A stretch of 64,000 nt of DNA from Elymus sibiricus (lineage: Eukaryota; Streptophyta; Magnoliopsida; Poales; Poaceae), in NCBI GenBank assembly GCA_039707655.1, contig CM077668.1:400981630-401045629 (forward strand), written 5' to 3'. The notes under the pieces are model-generated. The model was not told the DNA's origin, ran no database searches, and worked only from the letters and a program-made list of their open reading frames with translations. The stretch's first letter is position 1. Every line of letters begins with the position of its first letter. This document shows, one piece after another, positions 23,016-33,521 of the stretch. The translations under genes were made by a program, and so were the position numbers.

Positions 23016-24926
23016 CTAACTTACAGCGATCCTTTCGGCTTTGTAGTAGTACCTGAGGTCGAAAGGGTCAGCCCACCCAAAATCAGAAGCTATCTTGTGG
23101 CTGCAAGGTGCACCAGCCAAATCAGTGCGTGGGCTCTTGAACAGCTGTAGTTCGCAAGCTTTGCTGTTCCATTTCGCACCCGTCAGTGGCTTCAGCTTGA
23201 CATTCACATCATCATCGCCTGAGGAGAAACATGCCTTGGCCACCACGACCACCATCTGCTCCAGCGCCCGACCTCTCTCCGCGATGAACTTGAGGAAAGC
23301 AACCTCGCTTTTAGACCCTTGGAACTTGTAGAAGAACACCTTCTTCATGCTCTGAACCACCCATTTCATGGGACCGCCCTCCTCCCAGAACTTTCGATTG
23401 ACCTTGCTGGTGGACTTTTCAGATATGCGGGGGGACTGCAGATGAAAATGGTAGCATACATAGTTCAGGTATCTTATCTATGAGCAGGCCAACAGTTATA
23501 TGATTAATTTCACAGTTCTGACCATGCAAAGTTGTACTAAATCAGAGACTTATTTTGGGACATAGTGACTAGTATTCTAAAATTGCCAATGCAACAACTG
23601 TATCTAGTTAAGTTAACCAATTATACATAGACATGGAGCGTCTCCAGCTTGGGGAAACAGCGGAGAAAGCCGGGCACTTTCTTCACAGCATTGCGGACAC
23701 CGAACTGCACCTCTATGGCCAAAATCTGGACACTAGGGACAATCTTCTCCTTGCTCCCAGCCTGAAATGCATCCCAACACCAAGGACAGAGAAACTAAGT
23801 CAGATCATACATTGGCAATATTAATTGACACAGCACAGTTACACATGCAAATTAAATTAGTAGGATCTACTACCACGATGACGGTGTTGCTAATCCCCAG
23901 CTCTTGCTGTCCTGGCTGAATGTATCCCAGCACACGCAGGTTGGGTGCACGGCCAATCTTGATCCTGGAAGAACTGTTCATGGTGAGCTTGCCGGCTCCA
24001 GGGGAGGATACATTTCGCAGGATGAGCCTCTCCAGGCGAGGGGCATCCACCACTTCGATGTCCTCCAAGCAGGTAAAGGCCAGCTGAAGACACCGCAGGC
24101 TGTGGCTGACGAGTCGGAGGCGCACTCCGATCTGGCTCCACGTGATGAGGAGGAACTCCAGGATGGGGCTTCTTTCGAGCAAGAAGGCCAGATCACGGTC
24201 CTCCATGACAGTCATGCAGAGGCCGAGCTCCCGGAGATTGGGGAAGCTGGCGCCGCGCGGCACGGCGGCGGTGTCTGGAAGTGTCCAGACGCCGAGATAG
24301 AGGCGGGTGAGGGAGGCGCAGCTGAAGAGCGTGGCGGGGAGGCGCAGGTCAATCGGCCAAGGGCGGTTGACAAAGACGAGATCTTTGACCCCCTTGGCGA
24401 CGAGGGTGTCGATCCAGCGCGCCATCTCGCCTCGGTGCTCGTCCATGTTGCTGCGGGTGAGGTGGACGCAGCGGAAGGGCCCCGGGTGCGCCGTGAGGGC
24501 GCTGGACACCGCGGCGGTGACGGCGCGGGGAGAGGGAGCGCCGATGATGAACGGCCCGGAGGCGCCGCCGTCCGGAAGCAGATGGCTGTCGACAAGAGCA
24601 AGGGGCGCCGAGCGCCAGAGTGGGCGCCAGCGTGAGGCGAGGGCGGCGGTGCGCGCGGCGTCCTTGGCGGGGAGGCGGGAGATGATGTCGCGGAGGACCA
24701 CGTCGGGGAGGCGGCTGATGCGGTCGACGCCGTCGGGTACCCAGGACGCGCCGGCGAGCGAGAGGGGCGCGGTGGGGGAGACGGGCGGGTCCGGGAGGGA
24801 CTCGTACACGAAGTGGAGCAGCACGTTTGAGCCGAGGTCCAGCATCGCAGGGTCCCGGCCGCAACGCTCTATTCTGGCGAGCATATCGGTCCTAGAGATG
24901 CCAAGCATCACCTGCGGGTCGTCCAT
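23016..24926 (-). CDS. F-box/LRR protein with C-terminal FBD-like domain (locus 1)
   Basis: The gene has three exons on the minus strand: 24926-23874, 23761-23627 and 23435-23016. Both introns are GT-AG (donors GTAGTAGA and GTATAA, acceptors TTTCAG and CTGCAG). The exons are 1053, 135 and 420 bases, all multiples of three, giving 535 residues with no internal stop. An F-box lies at about residues 68-115 (DRISRLPDVVLRDIISRLP, then W--LW). Leucine-rich segments follow (LTRLYLGVW, LRELGLCM, LRCLQLAF, LERLILRN, NLRVLGY). The last exon carries an FBD-type block (FWEEGGPMKWV, then VAFLKFI). Such proteins recruit substrates to SCF ubiquitin ligases; the substrate is unknown. The start ATG lies in a good context (GCTGCCATGG). 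The copy at 62481-64000 has identical exon structure, which supports the model. The open frames on the other strand are shadows. Confidence 0.88.
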
Positions 24927-25038
24927 GGCAGCCGGAGAAGGGGGAGAAGGGTGACGGCGAGGGTTTCGGTTTGGGGGAGGAGCAAAATGGTGGCGGAGTG
25001 AGTGAGTGGTGGTGGGCAGAGATGTCGCTAGCTACTCT

Positions 25039-25089
25039 AGATGTTGGGCCAAACGTTCTCAAAAAAAAAAAGATGTTGGGCCAAACGTT
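25039..25089. repeat. 19-bp direct repeat around an A-rich 13-bp spacer
   Basis: agatgttgggccaaacgtt occurs at 25039-25057 and 25071-25089. The spacer is ctc followed by ten A's. This looks like a target-site duplication around an extremely short poly(A) insert, or like break-repair filler. Confidence 0.85.
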
Positions 25090-25142
25090 GGGATCAGGTA
25101 TCCCTGGGCCCATTATACAGCTTCGACTCAACAAAGAGTTTC

Positions 25143-25188
25143 ACTCTTCTCGAGAGAAATTTCTCAAAAAAACTCTTCTCGAGAGAAA
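25143..25188. repeat. 17-bp direct repeat around an A-rich 12-bp spacer
   Basis: actcttctcgagagaaa occurs at 25143-25159 and 25172-25188. The spacer is tttctcaaaaaa, similar in style to the spacer 100 bp to the left. Confidence 0.85.
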
Positions 25189-25195
25189 ATAAATC

Positions 25196-25247
25196 AAATA
25201 CTCAATACTAACTTTTTTTGCAGTGGAAAATACTCAATGCTAACTTT
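25196..25247. repeat. 20-bp direct repeat (one mismatch) around a 12-bp spacer
   Basis: aaatactcaatactaacttt (25196-25215) is repeated as 25228-25247 with one A-to-G change. The spacer is ttttgcagtgga. Confidence 0.8.
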
Positions 25248-25259
25248 GCAACTCACCAT

Positions 25260-26073
25260 AGAAAATATTCTGGAGAAAGACTTTGACTTCAACCCGGACA
25301 TGCCAATTGACCGTGGCACGGGTAACACGCCTTTTTTCCACCATTTCACGACGATGCGCAAGATGTGTGGTGATACCAAGAAGCTACTTGATGGCACGGG
25401 AGTTTGATAGGAACGTATGATTTAAACAATTTGGTGATGAATTATTTCTTGCATTGTTTCAGTCTAAGGTATTGGAACCAGATCCTGGCGCAACTAACTA
25501 GGTGAAGTCCATGGTTACCTGTGTCGTGAAAACAAACTTAATGTCTCACTTATCCCGGAGGAGGCACGCAAGGCTCTTTTCAACATAGGAGATTTGAAGG
25601 CTAAGGGCCTGATGAGTTGCACGATATGTTTTAAGTGCTTCTGGTTGATGATGGAAGATGATCTGTGTCAGTTGCACTACTCTCCTACTATCAAGTGCAT
25701 CACCAGGGAAGAGGAGGGTTAAGGAGAAGAGAGGATGGTCTTGGAGCAAAAAAGGTGTTGACTCCAGGGGCATGATGGTATGTCTAAGACTGTGTTGGAC
25801 AGGAGCAAGCGGTTGGATTGGCCTGACTCTTCAAGACCAAAGATAACCAGCTTTGCCTTCATCAAGTCATGAAATTCGACCCTTAGTTAGCAGCACCAAA
25901 ACTTGAGCAGGAACAAGACAAGTAAGGGGCGGGAAGAGTTATGGGCCATGGGGCATGGGTGTATTACATTATGAGTTGAGACTTTGTAGGTCGTAGAGTG
26001 CATGAGTGGGTTGTAGGCTTATCAAGGCGTTATAGCCTATAGTCGGTCGTTGTAATCATGTGTCGTGAATGAA
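25260..26073 (+). pseudogene. Degenerate LINE ORF2 fragment (N-terminal reverse transcriptase)
   Basis: Joining short frames gives wording of plant LINE ORF2 just before the reverse transcriptase: LFQSKVLEPDPGATN near 25460, EEARKALFNIGDLKAKGPD near 25560 (family form: EE--KALF-IGD-KAPGPDG), and a CFWLMMEDDLCQ block near 25640. Stops and shifts break it. A homologous piece lies at 57420-57821 and 60278-60400, interrupted by element G, so it was copied with the F-box locus. It is not part of the intact LINE at 16751-22285. Confidence 0.6.
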
Positions 26074-27396
26074 TGTCGGGACCCGGGATCAGAGATATCA
26101 AATCTAGTCATTCCACAAGCAATGCATATCAATGATTCCAAGCCTCTCCAGTGCACGTTATATCCATACACGCAACATGCATGCTGTGTGGGTGAGAACA
26201 ATCGGTACCTCGGCACAACTCTACAAAAAAAATTACAACATATATATGCAACAACCCTGAAACGAGTAAATCTAACAGCTGAATACAAACAATGGTCTCA
26301 CGACCAAGTTGCGGCTCTCATAGCGGAAACGAAAATTTACCTTAGACATGTAAGCTTAACAAACGGCTTGAGATGGCTTAAGAAAAGCAGATGACGTCCA
26401 TAACCCCTACCTTAACGCCAACCTTCACCACTAGAGATCACATATTCCAAATGCCACCATCTGATTTGCATCATCCAGATCAAAAGAATAAATAAAGCAA
26501 GGTGAGTACTCAACTATACTCGCAAGACTTACATCAGAACTAACTACATATATGCATCAGTATCAAAGGAAATGATATATGTGGGTATGATTGCAACAAA
26601 TCAAGAAATGCTATCATACTACAGAGACTGCTACTAAAGCTACATCTACCAAAGTTTGTGAAATGGGGTAAGAGAGCACACATGAGTCCATCTAGTTAAA
26701 CGCCACAACAATACACCATCATGAATCCTCCCTCGACTCACCCGCGAGGAGGTAATCCATGAATCTCACACTTATCTTGGCCATTTTTATTAAGTAACTA
26801 TTAAAGTTGCTCTATGATCAACCAACAATCTCCAAACCATCCATAGCGCACACACGTCTATTCGAATAGATTTAACTCTGCAGGGGTGCACCAAGTTACC
26901 CATACACACATGATCGCCTCTTAATGTATGTACAATTAGAATACTTCACGAGATACGATGGCAGAGGATGATCGACACGACACTTCCCCTATGCTGCAGA
27001 CAAGTCCAGGGGGTCATCACCTGAGTTGTACCCGAATCGTGAGTCCGGTCAAAGCTCCAAAATGGAGCCAACTGTTGTGTGACACGGCCAAGCCTATCCC
27101 GCAAGATAACCACATGTTAGCCCACTCCTAGGTAAGACCACATGACTATCACATCACATTTATGAGTTATGTGACTCTTGGACAGGTCTGAGGTAGGCCA
27201 AGAGGGTCCCATATACCCCACACGTGCTTAGCACACTCGGTCTTCGATCAAGATAATGAGAACTCGGGTCCTAGTAGCGGCTTAAGTGGAACAACCCACC
27301 ATGTTCTTGGACCTGGCCTACCACCTTTTGACTTTAGTAATATTTAACATAATTATCTCTAGGAGCATACCGCAAACATGTATCATGTGTATCGAC
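26074..27396. mobile_element. Left part of LARD-like LTR remnant H
   Basis: The block starts TGTCGGGACCCGG, a plausible LTR start, and shares stretches with the LTR of element E. Examples are actcgcaagacttacatcag (26520 and 50177) and tgcaggggtgcacca near 26880 and 50530. It is interrupted by element C at 27397 and continues at 35055. I see no internal domain and no second LTR, so it is a solo or truncated LTR of an old E-like element. Only short spurious frames are present. Confidence 0.6.
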
Positions 27397-27842
27397 TGTT
27401 GGTGCTAAATCCGTCATATCTCGAGGTAGGGGTCCTAAGCTAGGTGTCTTGACACGATGGTAACAGGATGAACAAGGGACACCGAGATTTTACCCAGGTT
27501 CAGGCTCTCTCGAAGAGATAATACCCTACATCCTGCTTTTGATTGTATTGATATGGGGTGTAGTAAAGAGTACAGGTATCTAGCACGATATTGTTGTGTA
27601 TGATTCTAATGATCTGGAATATGATCTATCGACTAGCCCGGCCTCGGCTTATATAATGTGCCGGAGGCCTAGGATAACAAGAGTCCTCGTCTTGGGCACC
27701 AAGTCTTGTGGAATTAATCCTCCTTGTATACGTCATGGGCTGCCCGAAATGGCCCATTAGTGAACCGCCATGGGGGTCCTTGGTCCGATCCACCTGGTCA
27801 GGAGACAATGTGCTGAGTACCCCCTAATCCAGGACACCGTCA
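27397..27842 (-). mobile_element. 3' LTR of element C
   Basis: A 446-bp LTR with a TATATAA-like box on the minus strand near 27650 (cattatataagccgag), probably the element promoter. It pairs with 34610-35049. Confidence 0.85.
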
Positions 27843-28522
27843 GTAGCCCCCTGAACCGGTCTTCAAGTCGGGGACGCTCCTCGGTTCTTCCGAATTGTTC
27901 TTCGTCTTCGGCCATCGGTCTTGAAAGCTGGTTCAACAAATCTTCCCATCTCCGATCTTGAGGATCACCGAGGTGTTTCCAAAGAGTTCACACGTCGAGT
28001 ATCCGAGGATCCCCTTTAAGTTATCGGCCTTTATTGATGCCTTATTATTTTTACGCCACACCTCGGGTTTGAAGTTTTTCCCGTGCAATGGTGACATTTT
28101 GCAGCCGAGCTCCAACGCCGGACTGCATCCGAGGAGTCATAGAGCACCTCGGCTTTGAAAAAATTTGAAGAAGGTTATCCGAGCTTAACGCCGAAAAAGT
28201 TCTGTAAGGAGCCACCCACTCGCAGTCGAGCTTTATGCCGGACTACTTCCGAGGTGTTGCACCACCTCGGTCTTGGGCTGATTTTTTACGGAATTTATTT
28301 CTGATTGATGTGATTTATTTACTGCCGAGATATATAGCCAGTAGCCCTCAAGGTGCGTGTCAACCTAAGATCCGGGATACACCTGAAGGATAAAACAAAA
28401 CCGCTGATCCCAGTAGCCCCTGAGACTCAGGTCGATTCGCAAAATCGGCTTGAGGATCAATTCCTTGCTCGGCAGCATACTTAGGAACGGAAACACGGTG
28501 TGCATAGTCCCCGAAACACGGT
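27843..28522 (-). mobile_element. 3' internal remnant of element C
   Basis: Non-coding, rich in ccgag/ctcgg words, with a polypurine stretch at its left end. It ends at a rearranged junction next to the copia LTR fragment, where a 14-bp direct repeat flanks a 9-bp spacer. Confidence 0.6.
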
Positions 28523-28526
28523 GTGC
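28490..28526. repeat. 14-bp direct repeat at a deletion junction
   Basis: gaaacacggtgtgc is present twice (28490-28503 and 28513-28526) with atagtcccc between. The second copy runs into the copia LTR fragment. This is a typical scar of illegitimate recombination. Confidence 0.75.
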
Positions 28527-28808
28527 CTCCCGAAGGGCTGTCCGCGACACCATCCGGGGGACTGTCCGACTGCCTCCCGAAGGGCTGTCCGAGGGACTGT
28601 CCGAGGGGCTGACGAGGGAGTACATCCTCGCGGTTGGGAGGTTGTAAATCCTAGCTGCGGGGATCTGCACTGATGATCTACATCGACTCTACTTCCGCTG
28701 CGCTACGAGTCGGTAATGATCAGATCAAACCTTGTATGTCATCTCCATAGTGATCCTGGGCGTGCTCGTTGTACCGATTTTTTTTGTTTTCTGTCGTGTT
28801 CCCCAACA
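28523..28808 (+). mobile_element. 3' end of a copia LTR of the B family
   Basis: This 286-bp piece is the plus-orientation counterpart of the first 300 bases of the B LTR (6489-6770 inverted) and ends correctly in CCCCAACA at 28808. The rest of that copia element and the 5' half of element D are missing. Its last 93 bases are read in frame with the gag of D. Confidence 0.85.
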
Positions 28809-29753
28809 GCTACAAAACTTCTTGATAATATTATGGCAAATTATTCTCAATGGCACACTGAACGAACTCCAACTGGTAAGAAGGTAAATTCTGTTGAAGA
28901 AATTAATACTTTGAGTGATAAGATGGATGCTTTATTGAAATTGGTTGCTAGTAAAAGTGCTCATATTGATCCTAATGATGTGCCATTGTCCACTTTGATT
29001 GAGCAAAATAATGATGCTATTGATGTGAATTTTGTCTCTAGAAATAATTTCAACAACAATGCTTATAGGGGTAATTTCAATGCTAGACCGTTTCCTGGAA
29101 ATTCCTCTAATAATTATGGTAATCCTTATGGTAGTTCTTATAATAATAATAATAATAATAGTATGCCCTCTGATCTTGAAAGTAATATTAAAGAATTTAT
29201 TAGTTCGCAAAAGAATTTCAATGCTATGATAGAAGAAAATTTGAATAGAGTTGATGAATTGGCTAGGAACATGGATAAAATTACTCATGATGTGGAAAAT
29301 CTCAAAACTAAAATTTTGCCATCTAAGCATGATATAAATGAGTCTATTAAAGCTATCTATGTCTACATTAATGAAAGTAAAGAAAGGACAGATAGGTTGA
29401 GAGCTAAGCGAGAATTTCTAGAAAAAGCGATTCCACCCGGTTTCTATCGTAGTAATGATGAAGATATTAAAATGATTGGTGTTACACCTATTGAATCTTT
29501 GTTTAATAATATAAAACTTGATGAAAAAGGGACTGAAGAAGAGTCAACTTTAGAAAGAAGGAGTCCCACTTGCTTGGAGGGTGATAATCTTGATCATAAA
29601 AATGAAAAAAGTGGGTTTGGAGAGGTTAAAACTTTAAATAGTAATGCACCCACTACTTTGGATTACAAGGACTTTAATTATGATAGTTTTTCTTTAATTG
29701 AGTGTATTTCCTTGTTGCAATCCATGATTAATTCACCAAATGCATATGAATAA
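28716..29753 (+). CDS. Chimeric ORF: 31 LTR-derived codons fused to Athila-like gag
   Basis: This is an open frame of 345 residues. The first 31 come from the copia LTR (28716-28808); from 28809 on (ATKLLDNIMANYSQW) it is the C-terminal part of gag of the Athila-like family. The gag part has an Asn-rich, low-complexity stretch (residues 100-150, with a run of AAT codons at 29142-29160) and a helical region with coiled-coil character (residues 160-235), and ends just before the protease frame. The normal gag N-terminus is missing. The LTR end coincides with a codon boundary, so the fusion keeps the frame. Whether it is ever expressed is unknown; the copia LTR fragment upstream lacks its promoter part. 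Confidence 0.7.
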   Translation: MIRSNLVCHLHSDPGRARCTDFFCFLSCSPTATKLLDNIMANYSQWHTERTPTGKKVNSVEEINTLSDKMDALLKLVASKSAHIDPNDVPLSTLIEQNNDAIDVNFVSRNNFNNNAYRGNFNARPFPGNSSNNYGNPYGSSYNNNNNNSMPSDLESNIKEFISSQKNFNAMIEENLNRVDELARNMDKITHDVENLKTKILPSKHDINESIKAIYVYINESKERTDRLRAKREFLEKAIPPGFYRSNDEDIKMIGVTPIESLFNNIKLDEKGTEEESTLERRSPTCLEGDNLDHKNEKSGFGEVKTLNSNAPTTLDYKDFNYDSFSLIECISLLQSMINSPNAYE

Positions 29754-29786
29754 AATAAAGCTTTCACTAAACATATTGTAGAAGCC

Positions 29787-30305
29787 ATGATGAAAGCGCA
29801 TGAAGAAAAACTTGAGTTGGAAGTATCAATTCCTAGAAAATTACAAGATGAATGGGAACCCACTATTAAAGTAAAAATTAAAGATTATGAATGTAATGCT
29901 CTTTGTGATCTTGGTGCTAGCGTTTCCACTATACCAAAGTCTTTGTGTGATGTGCTAGGTCTCATCGACTTGGATCCTTGTTTCCTTAATTTGCATCTTG
30001 CGGATTCCACTATTAAAAAGCCATTGGGTAGGATAAATGATGTGCTTATTCTTGCAAATAGAAATTATGTGCCCGTGGACTTTATTGTTCTTGACATTGA
30101 ATGCAATCCTTCTTGCCCAATAATACTTGGTAGGCCTTTTCTTCGAACTATTGGTGCTATTATTGATATGAAAGAAGGTAATATAAGATTTCAATTTCCA
30201 CTAAAGAAAGGGATGGAACATTTCCCTAGGAAGAGAATTAAAGCACCATATGAATCCATTATGAGGGCCACTTATGGAATCAATTTGAAGGATGACAACA
30301 CTTGA
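29787..30305 (+). CDS. Athila-like retroviral-type aspartic protease of element D
   Basis: A 172-residue frame follows the gag frame after a stop, in the same orientation. The catalytic block CDLGASVSTIP (Asp-Leu-Gly-Ala-Ser, residues about 38-46) and the second conserved block PIILGRPFLRT (about 109-119) are those of Athila-type aspartic proteases, which use D-L-G-A in place of the usual D-S/T-G. The protease would cleave gag. No reverse transcriptase, RNase H or integrase follows; after the stop comes the same ttgttgggagg-aaccca block that follows the accessory ORF in elements A and F. Element D is therefore a gag-protease-only relative. Confidence 0.82.
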   Translation: MMKAHEEKLELEVSIPRKLQDEWEPTIKVKIKDYECNALCDLGASVSTIPKSLCDVLGLIDLDPCFLNLHLADSTIKKPLGRINDVLILANRNYVPVDFIVLDIECNPSCPIILGRPFLRTIGAIIDMKEGNIRFQFPLKKGMEHFPRKRIKAPYESIMRATYGINLKDDNT

Positions 30306-31956
30306 AACTATACATTATGCCTAGCTAGGGGCATAAAACAATAACTCTTGTTGGGAGGCAACCCAATGAATAAAATAAATTTTTGCTTTTACCTACTGTT
30401 CTTGAGTGTTTGCATGATTATAGATTCTGTTATGATTTTGTTTTTATGTTTTAATTAGTGTTTGTGCCAAGTAATGCCTTTGAGATGATTTGGAAGATAG
30501 TATAATTGATGTTGTTTGGAAAACAGAAAGTTTTGCGTCCAGTGCTGGAATTTTAATTCTGTACTGGTGTGTCAGAAAAATCTGAAATTTTTACACAGTA
30601 TTGGTATATGAGTTGCCCACGTTTTCCTAATTTTTAAGAAATTTTGGAGTTACAAAAGTATGGCTTTTAAATAGATCTTTACAGACTGTTCTGTTTTAGA
30701 CAGATTCTGTTTTTATTGCATAGTTTGCTTATTTTGATGAATCTATGGATCGTATCGGGGGTATGAGTCATGGAGAAGTTGGAGTACAGTAGCATTATGC
30801 CAATATTAAATATGAATCAATTTACTACAGTACCTAAAGTTAAATATTTGTTTGTTATACTAACGGATCTCACGAGGTTTCTGTTGAGTTTTGTGTGCTG
30901 AAGTTTTCAAGTTTTGGGTGAGAATATGATGGACAAAGGAATAAGGAGTGGCAAGAGCCTAAGCTTGGGGATTCCCAAGGCACCCCAAGGTAATATTCAA
31001 GGAAGACTCAAGCGTCTAATCTTGGGGATGCCCCGGAAGGCATCCCCTCTTTCGTCTACAATCTATCGGTAACTCACTTGGAGCTATATTTTTATTCATC
31101 ACATGATATGTGTTTTACTTGGAGCGTCTTGTGAAATAGTTTGTTTGCCTTTGTTTGCTTTTTAGTTTGTCACAATCATCTTTGCTGAACACACCTTTTT
31201 GAGAGGGACGCACATTATTCGTCATTTGTTAGAATACTCTATGTGCTTCACTTATATCTTTTGAGCTAGGCAGTTGCTCTAGTGCTTCACTTATATCTTT
31301 TAGAGCACGGCGGTGATAATATTTTAAAGAAATAGTTGCACTCTCATGCTTCACTTATATCTTTTTGAGAGTCTCATGATAGCAATGGTAATATGCATGG
31401 ATTATGAATTTGGTCCAGATATGATAGGTATTCAAGAGGGATATAATAAAAACTTTCATGTAGATCACTGAATATGATAAATTTGATTCCTTGCAATAGT
31501 TTTGCGATATTAAGATGGTAATATGGGGAGGTATTAGTAGATAATTGTGGTTTAGTAAGAATAATTGTGTTAAGGTTTGAGATTCCCGAAGCATGCACGT
31601 ATGATCTGTTGTTATGCTAAGAAGTTGGAGCATGATTTATTCTTGATTGTCTTTCTTTGTGTGGCGGTCGGGGCGCGCGATGGTTAACTCCTTTTTGTGG
31701 CGGTTGGAGCATGACAGGATTATATGATTTTGTAGGGATGACGTTCTTTAGCATTTTTATTTTGAAAGACATGATTGTTTGCTAGTATGCCTGAGTATTG
31801 ATGTCTTTATATCAAATTATAGACTATTGCTTTGAATCATTTGGATCTTATTATTCATACCGTAAGAGAGAGATTACATGATGAAACATGATAGGTATCA
31901 TTCCACATCAAAAATTCTGTTTTTATCATTTACCTACTCGAGGACGAGCAGGAATT
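30306..31956 (+). mobile_element. 3' non-coding internal region of element D
   Basis: This 1.65-kb AT-rich region has no recognisable coding. It shares blocks with A and F in inverse orientation, including two degenerate copies of the polypurine-like motif near 30961 and 31018. A local tandem repetition is present at 31235-31370, where tgcttcacttatatctttt occurs three times. Confidence 0.7.
31235..31370 (+). repeat. Three-copy short tandem repeat in element D
   Basis: tgcttcacttatatctttt recurs at about 31240, 31282 and 31348 with related flanks (gagc, agagcac, gagag). A and F contain the related single-word motif ataagtgaag several times in inverse orientation. Confidence 0.7.
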
Positions 31957-31970
31957 AAGCTTGGGGATGC
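31957..31970 (+). other. Polypurine tract of element D
   Basis: aagcttggggatgc lies one base before the 3' LTR and is identical to the tract of element A. Confidence 0.8.
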
Positions 31971-31971
31971 T

Positions 31972-33521
31972 TGATACGTCTCCAACGTATCTATAATTTT
32001 TGATTGTTCCATGCTATTATAGTATCAATCTTGGATGTTTTTATATGCAATTATATATCATTTTTTTGGGACTAACCTATTACCCCAGTGCCTAGTGCCA
32101 GTTGCTGTTTTCTGCTTGTTTTTGGCTTTTCAGAGAAATAGTACCAAATGAAGTCCAAATGCCACGAAACTTTTTGGAGATTTTTTTCTGGACAAAGGAA
32201 ACCCGGGAAGCTTCGGGAGGAGGCCAGAAGCCTCACGGAGGCTTCACAAGGCACTAGGGCGCGCCCCAGGAGGGGCGCGCCGTGCTACCTTGTGGGGCCC
32301 ACGTGACTCCGTTTGACCTAATTCCACGTCTATAAATTCACAAATATTGGGAAACCCCCGGAGAGCCAGAAGAGAAAACCTTTCCTCCGCCGCAAGCCAC
32401 TGTTCTTCCGCGATCCCATCTGGAGGCCTTTTCCGGTACTCTGCCGGAGGGGGAATCGATCACGGAGGGCTTCTACATCAACCTTGCTGTCCTTACGATG
32501 ATGTGTGAGTAGTTTACCACAGACCTACGGGTCCATAGCTAGTAGCTAGATGGCTTCTTCTCTCTCTTTGATTTTCAATACAATGTTCTCCTCGATGTTC
32601 TTGGAGTTCTATCCGATGTAATCTTCTTTTGCGGTGTGTTTGTTGGGATCCGATGAATTGTGAGTTTATGATCAGATTATTCATGAGAAATATTTGAGTC
32701 TTCTCTGAACTCTTTTATGCATGATTGTTATAGCTTTGTATTTCTCTCTGATATATCGGTTTAGTTTGGCCTACTAGATTGATTTATCTTGCAATGGGAG
32801 AGGTGCTTTGTGATGGGTTCAATCTTGCGGTGCTTAATCCCAGTGACAGAAAGGGACATGACACGTATTTGTATTGTTGCCATTAAGGATAAAAAGATGG
32901 GGTTTATTCATATTGCTTGAATTTGCTTCTCTACATCACGTCATCTTGCTTAAGGCGTTACTCTGTTTCATACTTAATACCCTAGATGCATGCTGGATAG
33001 CGGTCGATGAGTGGAGTAATAGTAGTAGATGCAGGTAGGAGTCGGTCTACTTGTCTCGGACGTGATGCCTATATACATGATCATTGCCATGAATCCGTCA
33101 TAATTATTTGCTTTTCTATCAATTGCCCAACAGTAATTTGTTTACCCACCGTATGTTTATGTGCTCAAGAGAGAAGTCTCTAGTGAAAACTATGGTCCCC
33201 GGGTCTATCTTTATTATATAAAAAACCTAAAAATACCTTGCTGTAATTTATTTACCTTTATTTTAATTAGTAGTTTAGTTTATCTATTTACCTCGATAAG
33301 ATTTAATCCTTGCAAATAACCGCTAAGAGGATTGACAACCCTCTTATTTGCGTTGGGTGCAAGTGTTTGCTCTTGTGTGTGCAGGTGCGCTTAACGGAAT
33401 TTTGCTTGGTTCTCCTACTGGATTGATAACCTTGGTTCTTAACTGAAGAAAATACTTATCTCTACTGTACTGCATCATCCTCTCCTCTTCGGGAAAATAC
33501 CAACGTAGACTACAAGTAGCA
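31972..33521 (+). mobile_element. 3' LTR of Athila-like element D
   Basis: A 1,550-bp LTR from TGATACGTCTCC to AAGTAGCA. Its start is the same as in A and F, but its 3' half diverges from theirs, so D belongs to a related subfamily. No 5' LTR or primer site for D is present; they were lost with the left-side deletion. The next bases (gacgc) would be its right TSD. Confidence 0.8.

Larger units (their letters stand above)
24927..25260 (-). promoter_or_regulatory. Upstream region of F-box gene 1 with three short interrupted direct repeats
   Basis: The DNA directly 5' of the F-box start codon is C/T-rich on the coding strand, as is common in grass 5' UTRs. Further upstream are three pairs of direct repeats of 19, 17 and 20 bp, each pair separated by 12-13 bases (25039-25089, 25143-25188, 25196-25247). 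I cannot identify a convincing TATA box. Confidence 0.45.

Noticed and set aside
23904..24954. Long plus-strand frames opposite the F-box exon (243 and 215 residues)
   Set aside because: They are GC-rich antisense shadows of exon 1; no domain, and the minus-strand model is supported by splice sites and a paralog.
28716..30305. Treating gag and protease of D as a functional host-domesticated gene
   Set aside because: The frames lie between a copia LTR scrap and an intact 3' LTR with polypurine tract, so they are element genes; no sign of introns or host promoter.
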